Part shown: positions 56,756-64,000 of the stretch, in pieces
How the letters are laid out: the number at the start of each line of letters is the position of its first letter
Position numbering within the stretch: the stretch's first letter is position 1
NCBI GenBank assembly: GCA_000733355.1
Contig: JNVV01000027.1
Location: 144,940-208,939 of the forward strand
Source: Falciphora oryzae
Lineage: Eukaryota > Ascomycota > Sordariomycetes > Magnaporthales > Magnaporthaceae
Direction of reading: 5' to 3'
DNA length: 64,000 nt
The notes under the pieces: generated by a model
Seen by the model: the letters and a program-made list of their open reading frames with translations, nothing else
Told to the model about the DNA's origin: nothing
Database searches by the model: none
Made by a program: the position numbers and the translations under genes

Positions 56756-59296
56756 CTTGTGCAGGTGGAGGTGCAGGTGGCGCTTCTCCTCCCCTTGCCT
56801 CGCCTAGAGCGGAGGTTGTGGTGCTATCTTTGCCTCGAGCCGCTCCGCGGGCTGGGCTGGGGGTTGATTGAGGGTGTGTTATGTATGCGCTCTGGGTCCC
56901 CGATCGCAAGCTGCGACGATTGGGGTCGTGGTAGTTGTGTTATTGGACCGCGCTGTGTCGACTTGGTCTGGCTTGGTGGCTCAGAAGAAGCTCTCGTCGC
57001 TGACTGGTGCCGACATCATCGTGCGCGCGCGCGCTCGAGGAGAAAAATCGGCGTCGTCGGCGGTTGGTCGGTTGCGCGGTTAGAACGGCAGCAAGGGCGA
57101 CGATGGGACCCGAACCGCGTGCGCGGAGGTGTCTATTCCCAGTATGTAATATGAAAAGTTTCCTTCTTATTATTCTTTGTCGATTTTCGTCAGGGTGCCC
57201 GGGCGGCGGCGGATGGACAGTGACAGGATGGGGGAGGCGAGGGACACGAGGAGGCCCGGCCGTCTGAGACACTATTCGGGGGCTTTGTAATTTCAACTCG
57301 TTTCTCTTGCGAACTATGTTGGGTCGATCCGGCAGGGATCCCCCTTGCTTCATGCACGCCCGTGAATCAAAAGTGCGCCGCGGATGGGGCTTGCCGGCAG
57401 AACCGGGCCCTTTTTGGGTCGATGGGGAGGAGCGGGGGAGGGCACAAAAGAAAAGGAACTTCCCCGAGAGGGAGGGAAGCAGTGGTGGTTCGCTGTTTGG
57501 CAAAGAGGGGGCGCGGCAAGTAACGAGACGCAAGGACAGGGAACAACTCTCCACGAACCCAAGGGGCAGCAACTCCTGTTTGTTGATGTCACACCCTTGG
57601 CCCAAATCCCTGCCCTGCCGCGTAATATGAGGGGAAAATGGGGGTGGCCTGGACGAGGCCCAAGTGGGAATGGATGTGACTCCAAACCTCGGCTCGGGTT
57701 CTTTTTTGAATTGGGATCCAGGATGGCTGGAAATTGTTGGACCGATCTGTCGACCTTGGGCCGCTGTTCCGCTTTGGGCCCAGCCGGCACGCTGCTTGGG
57801 CAGCTGGAGCTGAAAGTGACGGGCTCCCAAAAAGCTGCGTCGTGCCAGCTGGCTGCAACAATCGACCGCGGCAGCTGAATCAACCACATATCCTGCTTGT
57901 TTTCTTTTTACAAACAAGGTTGCGAGAAGGCCGTTTCAACCCAAGCCGTGTCACTTATGTACTGTCTTGTGTCAATGCCACCGGCAGATTTCCCTGGTGG
58001 AAGCTTCCCAGGCCCGAGAAACAAATCCACGGGCAAAAGCGAACATGAAGTCTTGGCTTCCAGACTAAGCCGTTTCGCATCGTCCTGGAAACTGGGCGTG
58101 TTTGCCCTTGCGGAAAGAGTGACACCCCTGCCCCAAAACCAACAACAGAAACCCAGAGGAAATGCCGACGATCATTTTCCTTGGCGTTTGGTCGGTGCGT
58201 TTCCCCCATCGGCCAAACAATCGCGTGGTGGGTGCGCGCCCAGACGGCTGACAGTCAGCCCGGATCGGGGGTCCATCATGTGAATGCGGCTCAATGCCAG
58301 CGCATCAAGGTCGGACGCAAAGCGCAAAGCACAGCTGTCGTGTCGCATGTTGTCGGCCACGCGCACTTACTTACACGCGCATTTACACGCTCTCTCGGCC
58401 GGAGCAGTGCTGGATCGAGATAGAAGAAGCCCAGAGCTCATATATTTTTCACTATCGTTTTTGTGCCTACCGATTGATACAACTGTCTCCCACCAAGTAT
58501 GACAACACACGCCGACAACGCATTGCGGGCCGACCAAAACCGTGATATCCCGGCTTCAAGTTCCTTCTCCCCAGGCTGGCTCCAAAATTCTAACAAATCA
58601 ACGCAACAAGCCCGAGATACTACTCACAAGCCCATCAATTCCAGCCCAATGTCCTGCGGAAAAGAGAGAAAGCTCCGCATCTAAATAAAAAGAAGCAAGT
58701 GCCGTGCAAGCTAGAAGCTACTAATAAGCCATCTTTGTTATTTCGGCGAGGGCATGTTATGTGTCCATCTGGAGCCTCCCTGCTCTTTTTGTTCGTCCTT
58801 CCTCTTTCTTCTCGCTCGAGACATCCCGCATGACGCGTGATGCGATAAACCGAAGCAAAAGCCCGCGACATATTACGAAAAAAGAAAGGAAAAGAAGAAA
58901 AAGAAAAGAAAAGAGAATTACCAACCCAGAACAGTGCCTGCCATGCTGTGCTATAATAAAAAGAGTGAGGGGAAGAGCTGTGACTAAAAACATAATGAAA
59001 ACCATGTCTAATGCTGGGTGCTTGGTGTACGGGGTAAATAGGCAAGGGGATAACGACGCTAAGAGTAGGGGGACAATAAAAAACGAGGGGGTAAGTAGGT
59101 AGAAACGAACCGGCTGATGAAAATGAAACAAGCCTCGACAGTGCTATTATAAACAAGAATAAGCATCCCCCTGGATGTGAATTCGACATGGCGCTTTTTT
59201 TTTTTCTCTGCTTCTTCCGCACGAGGTGGATCGGACCTGATCTCGACAGACGCGAGGGGCTGGCGTCGAGACCAAGGTCTCTCACCGTTTTCTCCT
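56756..59296. other. Intergenic region
   Basis: Holds the presumed promoter of the PPxY protein gene at the left and the 3' flank of the nucleoporin gene at the right. Frames of up to 325 codons (56940-57917, minus) are low-complexity with no domain. A/G-rich stretches near 58860-58920. No gene recognised. Confidence 0.55.
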
Positions 59297-62200
59297 TCAC
59301 TTCTTCTCCTTGTCCTCGCTCTTAACCTTGTGTTGCTCAAGCGCAGCCGCAAGGGCCTTACCCTTGGCTGCGTCCTTGACCTGAAGCATCCAGGTCTCTA
59401 GACCACTGCCGCTGTCAGACGCCGTCGGCACCTTGACGTATTTGTCGCCCTTCTCCGTCTTGTACGAGAAGTCGGCGAGGAGCGCCTTGTTCATGACGAT
59501 GTTACCTCTGGGCTCTCCACGCAGCAGAATCCGGACGGCCCCCGTGGTCTTGTGCTTGAGGAGCCTGACGGGACCCACGCCCATCGTCTTCCACGGGGAC
59601 TTGTCCTTCTTCTTGCCGCCCTTCTCGTCGTCCGAGTCGTCGCCACCGGAAAGCTTGAGGGCCTTCCCGCGCACCTCAAAAACGACGTCCTCGTACTCCT
59701 CGCCCGGTCCTCCTTCTGTTAAGTTGATTTGCGCCTGTTTCTCCTCATCCCCTTCGTCAGCCTTCTGTCCTTCTTGCTCGCTCCGGTCCGCAGCCGTCGG
59801 CTCCGGGGTGCCTTGCGCCGGAGTGGTGGCCAGACTCGAAGCTCCTCCGAAAGTAAAAGGGGTATCTGAGGGGACCGATACAGTTGAGTATAAATTCACT
59901 TGAAGTTCACTGGACTGTAGGAATATCGGATGGGCTACTTACTAGTACCTGTCGAGGTGCCACCCATTGGAGGAGCAAGGTTGAAGATGGGGGCTGCGGC
60001 ATTGCCCTGGTCGGGAGCCGCGCCACCCCCGAAGCTGAACACAGGAGTTGAGGCGCCATTTGACGGGGCATTGGAGCCGCCACCAAAACTGAACATGCCG
60101 CCAGACCCATTACCCGCGGGCTGGCTCGGAGTTCCGCCAAAGTTGAACGATACGGAAGCACCACCGTCGCTGCCACTGGCAAATGGGTTGTTGAACGACT
60201 TGTCGCCGTTTCCACCAAACGCGAACGAGCCCGGAGCAGACACGGTGCCTGATCCAAAGAGAACAGAGCTGTTCTGGCCTGCGGACAGGTTGTTGGTCTG
60301 GCTTGCTCCAAAGGTAAACGAGGGAGTAGAGTTGCCGTTCTGTGTGGCACCCGCGCCAAAGCTGATCGACGGCGTGGTATTTCCGTTCTGCATCGATCCG
60401 AAGGAGAAAGACGGTGTCGGTGTCGGGGCGGCCGCGGAGGTGCCAAATAGGGTCGACTGCGGCTTGGGAGCCTCGGTTGTGGTCGCCGTGTTGCCGAACG
60501 AGAAAGTGGGCGTGGCTTGAGGGGCAGCACTGGTAGTCGAGCCCCCAAAAAGCGACTTGGTAGCCGGCGCAGCAGAGTCCTTAGCTCCGCCTGCAGCAGG
60601 TGTAGAGTTGCCGAATAGGACTGAGCTGCCGGCTCCGGCTCCGGCGCCAAACAGAGGCTTCGAGGCGGGGGTGGAGTTGGCACCATCGGACCCGAAGCTA
60701 AAGGTTGGTGTAGCAGTCGCAGTAGCGGGTGCCGAGCCAAAGAGTGGCTTGGACTCTGTTGTTGGCTGGGATCCAGATCCGAAGGGGAACGAGGGCTTGA
60801 CAGAGTCCTTAGGAGCACCGAGACCGAACGTCGGGGTGGAGGATTCCTGGCTTGGCCCCGAGCCGAACAAAGGCTTCGCCGCCGACGCGCTGGCCACTGG
60901 CGTGGCACCGAAGAGTGACTTGGGCGCCTCATCGGCCTTGGGTGCGGCACCGAACAGGGACTTGGGAGCCTCGTCTGCCTTTGGCGCCGCACCAAACAGT
61001 GACTTGGGCGCTTCATCAGGCTTGGAGGCACCGAAAAGTGGCTTTGGTCGAGAAGGCTCATCAGCTTTTGGTGCCGCACCAAAGAGTGACTTGGGTGCAT
61101 CATCGGGCTTTGCGGCGCCGAAGAGCGGCTTGGGGGCCTCGGTCTTCGATGCAGCACCGAACAATGGCTTGGGCTCAGAGGGCGCATTGGGGTCCGCGCC
61201 GAACAGCGGCTTGGAGCTCGAGTCAAACAGAGGCTTGGTCTTCGAGTCGGAGCTTAGACCGAACGTAGGCGTGGATGTCTGGCCGGGAACGGCTCCGAAC
61301 ATGGGATGGGCAGGGGTCGCCGACTTATCAGCAGACGCCTTGGCGTCTGATTCGGGCTTGGCCGCTGCAACTTCAGTGCTAGAAGATGGCTTGAGGTTGG
61401 ACAGACCAGTGGACGAGCCGCCGAACAAGCTGGAGGGCTGAGATGCCTGGGCGCCATCCGCCTTCTTCTCGCCCAGACCAGTGGTCGCTGCGGGTTTGCC
61501 AAAGAGAGAAGCGCCTGATCCATTGACCTGGGAACCAAACAGACTCGGCGCAGAAGTCGGAGCCTGGCCAAACTTGGGAGCACTGGTCGCAGCGTCGTCA
61601 GACGCTGGCTTTTCTCCAAAGCTAAAGAGCTTGGGGGCAGCCGGCGTAGACTCTGAAGCAGCCGAGGCGGCGGGCGCCGTGCCAAACTTGATGGGTGTTC
61701 CGGCAGTCCAGGTCTGGTCTCCACCAAGAGGACGCGCCTCCTTGACGGGGCTCGCGGGCCTCTCGCTTTCGGAGGCGGCAGGAGTCCGTGCGGGCGAGTC
61801 AGTGGAGCCAAGAAGTCGCTTGGGTTTTCCGTCCTCGCCTCGGGTGATGCGATCAAAGATGCTTGGGCCAGTGGCAGAGGCATCGCCGGTGTCGGAAGAT
61901 GCGGTCGAGGAAGGGAAAGCGGCCGCCGCCCCAGACTTCTTAGCACCAAAGAGCGCGCCGGCCGGCTGTGGTGTAGCAACACCCGAGTTGGCAGCAGCGC
62001 TTGGCTCGTCGCTCTGGCTAGCATCCTGTGCCTCGGACTCGTCTCCCGAGTCGCCCTCGTCCCCGGCATCATTCTCGGCACCACTAGCTTGAGCAGATCC
62101 GGTGTCAGACAGGTGACCAAAGATGTTGGAGTTCGGCGCCGAGAGTTTCGAAGTCGCAGACTTGGCAGAGTTCTCGAAGATGGACCTGGTAGCGGATCCT

Positions 62201-63522
62201 GATGAGAAAGCACTGGACTTGGGCTTTGAGGCAGATGGCGGCTCCACCGACATCTGGAACGAGTTGGAAGATGGCGTCGAGCCAGCAGGCTTGCTGTTAG
62301 CAACCTGCTCAAAGAACTTCTTGGTAGCTGACGGGGTCTTCGCAGGAGATGGGGCAGCAGCCTTGTGGAGCTTCGAGGGAGCAGCCTCATCATGATCGTC
62401 AGCCAGGCGCTTCTTGTTGCCCTTGTTGAGAGCAGGCGTGGCGGTCTCAGTCAGCGGCTCACGCTCGCCACGAGCGCGCTTGCCTTGTGAGGGGGCGAAA
62501 GCAGTGGTACTCTTGGTCGGCTCTTCCGAGGCCTTCCGCTTCCCAGCTCCGCGCGATAGAATGCCCTCGGTGCCATTCACCCGGGTCTCGTTGCTCGGCG
62601 CGGGCGCGGTCTCAGCCTCATCGTCGGGAATCCCGTGGTCGGCCTTCCATTTGGACACCACCTCCTGCGAGGGCTTGATGCTCTTGAACTCGTAGAGTCC
62701 GTAGCGGAGCATGATCAGGCTGCGGCTCTTCTCATATTCCTTTGCGAAGTTGAGGATGTTAAACCTCCAGTCCTTCTTGAGATAGATCTCGTCGGACGCG
62801 TACTTGAGCCTCCGCAGGTCAAGAATGCAGAAGAACTGCTTTCTCTGTGCCTCTGTGAAGTCCTTGGGGCATAGGTCTGCCAGGTACTCGTCCGCGTAGA
62901 TGGAGCCGACTCGGTTGGGGTTCTTCGGGGCCCTCTTGGCTAGCTCCTCTCCGGAGAGGTTCGCAGGGGGCTCGGGGATCTTCATCGTAAAGAGCTCGCT
63001 CGGCGGTATCCTAGACATGCCGCGGCCAATGCTCTCCGACGTAGAGGCGCGGGCATCGCGACTTGGAGTCCCGGCTGAAGGGCGCAGGGACTCCTTGAAG
63101 GGCTTGGGAGTGCCTCTCCGGGGTGTGAAGGTAAACCTGCCGCCATCGGGGGCGATCGAGGCACGGAACATGGGGCGTGGCGAAGCTGCGGCGGCGGAGA
63201 AGTTGGTCGCCTTGACGGTGCTGGTAGACAGCTTGCTCGACGGGCCCTGGGGGCGCTCGTGGATCTTGCGACCGGCCATCTGCGAGGTCGACGCGCGCGC
63301 CACCGGGCTCTCAGGGGATGGTGAGCGCTCCTGCTGGAACTTGACGCGCGGTCGCGGCGTATCGCGATGCGTGCCGTTCTCGAGCGCAGGCAGACGATGG
63401 GCCGGGATGGGAAGCCGCTCGGGTTGAGGCTCCGGCTCGTTGCGGCGCTTAACCGCAGAAGAAAAGATGCCACCCGAGATGCTTCCCCACCAGCCAGACT
63501 GCCTCTTGTCGGGAGTAGCCAT
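59297..63522 (-). CDS. FG nucleoporin with RanBP1 domain, Nup2-type
   Basis: Two exons, 63522-59943 and 59865-59297 (GTAAGT...TCAG, in phase), 1382 residues. The N-terminus (QSGWWGSISGGIFSSAVKRR) looks like a membrane- or scaffold-binding amphipathic segment. A conserved helical block lies at about 205-295 (SIYADEYLADLCP ... RRLKYASDEIYLKKDW). Residues about 400-1230 are a disordered FG domain with many LFG, FGxx and FxFG repeats. Near-identical tandem units of the type GAAPKADEAPKSLF occur within it. The C-terminus holds a Ran-binding domain at about 1240-1370 (YEDVVFEVRGKALKL, then GPVRLLKHKTTGAVRILLRG). Nup2-type proteins sit at the nuclear basket, bind Ran-GTP and help importin-alpha recycling. 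In Aspergillus, Nup2 moves to chromatin at mitosis. The closest named match is Nup2 by architecture; the start codon fits family form. Confidence 0.88.
60890..61220 (-). repeat. Tandem coding repeats in the FG region of the nucleoporin
   Basis: Several near-copies of a unit encoding (A/S)-P-K-x-L-F-G-A-A-P-K-A-D-E follow each other, with similar codons. They are conserved at the DNA level as well as the protein level, so unequal exchange may change copy number. Confidence 0.75.
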
Positions 63523-64000
63523 GGCGACGGAGTGCGGTCGCGTGCGTGGTTGAAAGAAAGGAAAGTGAAAGTTAAATTATGATAGTTGTCGCGTCGTCGA
63601 CATTGGACAATCGCGATGATGGTCGTGAAGCGGGAAAGAATATTGTGCGAGGTTGATGTGATGGGGTTTGGCGCGAAAAATGCGAGCCAGCCAGGTGCGT
63701 CGAAGCAGGCAGGCACGCTCGCGAACGAATGGGCCCGACGGACACGTTGGAAACGAACAAAAACAGGGAACAGTCTCCTCGGACCCCGTCGACAAAGAGT
63801 TCGATGCAGCGGGTTGTCGAAACAACAGGGTCGCTGTCCTAGACGCGCATCGAACGGCGTCGACACGAGAGCGAGGCTGCTTGGGTCGATTGTTTTGGGT
63901 CGGGTTGGGGGGGAAGCGCCAGAAAAAAAAAAAAGTTCACGGTGCGAACGACCCCTTAGGTGCTTGGTGCGAATATTAAGGCGGGCCGCCCATGGAAACC
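63523..64000. promoter_or_regulatory. Upstream region of the nucleoporin gene
   Basis: 478 bases upstream of the nucleoporin start codon, expected to hold its promoter and leader. Mixed composition with a 13-base A run near 63925. No gene recognised before the window end. Confidence 0.5.

Noticed and set aside
59935..61226. Alternative frames of over 400 codons within the nucleoporin
   Set aside because: Frame-shifted reading of FG repeat DNA; the FG frame has the conserved N-terminal block and splices to the RanBP1 domain.
1..64000. CRISPR array, phage, RIP-mutated repeats, secondary-metabolite cluster
   Set aside because: No spaced direct repeats, no large AT-biased repeat, and no synthase, P450 or transporter grouping was found.

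Overview
This window is nuclear DNA from a filamentous ascomycete (Pezizomycotina). A Sordariomycete is likely, but I cannot name the genus from sequence alone. The evidence is short GT-AG introns with fungal-type splice sites, codon use rich in G/C at third positions, and a typical fungal gene set: a Sln1-type hybrid histidine kinase, a Boi-type SH3-SAM-PH protein, a GPI-anchored GH16 glucanase, a CAP10/GT90 glycosyltransferase and a Yap-like bZIP. There are wide pyrimidine-rich spaces between genes and many long A/T homopolymers. No rRNA gene, CRISPR array, phage or intact transposon was seen.

Layout. 1-2027 (-): C2H2 zinc-finger factor, cut by the window edge. 5456-5698 (+): small Cys-rich conserved fungal protein. 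7430-10140 (-): secreted GH16 glucanase with a Ser/Thr-rich stalk and GPI signal, interrupted by an assembly gap. 13003-13968 (-): single-pass cell-surface protein with a Kre9/KNH-like ectodomain. 15299-17294 (-): GT90 Golgi glycosyltransferase. 22044-23391 (-): bZIP factor. 23392-34301: nearly 11 kb with no convincing gene. 34302-36265 (-) and 36791-37422 (+): a divergent pair, a mitochondrial TPR protein and a Dap1/MAPR cytochrome-b5-fold protein. 38641-42283 (-): Sln1-type kinase. 46384-49955 (-): Boi-type polarity protein. 52925-53953 (+): delta3,5-delta2,4-dienoyl-CoA isomerase. 54538-54989 (-): TFIIH subunit Tfb5. 56096-56755 (-): PPxY membrane protein. 59297-63522 (-): Nup2-type nucleoporin with RanBP1 domain.

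The genes do not form one pathway or a secondary-metabolite cluster. Several serve the cell surface and its monitoring: glucanase, Kre9-like protein, GT90 enzyme, Sln1 osmosensor and the Boi polarity factor. The rest are housekeeping functions in fatty-acid oxidation, transcription/repair, nuclear transport and mitochondrial membrane. All gene models were built by hand from reading frames, splice-site consensus and phase. In every complete model except the gapped glucanase, the exon phases join without a break.

I did not find a convincing undescribed system. The most unusual signals are small: a GC-AG intron, an ATG-free leader on the bZIP gene, upstream ORFs on the kinase and on the small Cys-rich gene, a degenerate tRNA-Cys-like element inside the long gene-poor stretch, and an N-terminal Trp-rich segment on the Nup2-type nucleoporin.
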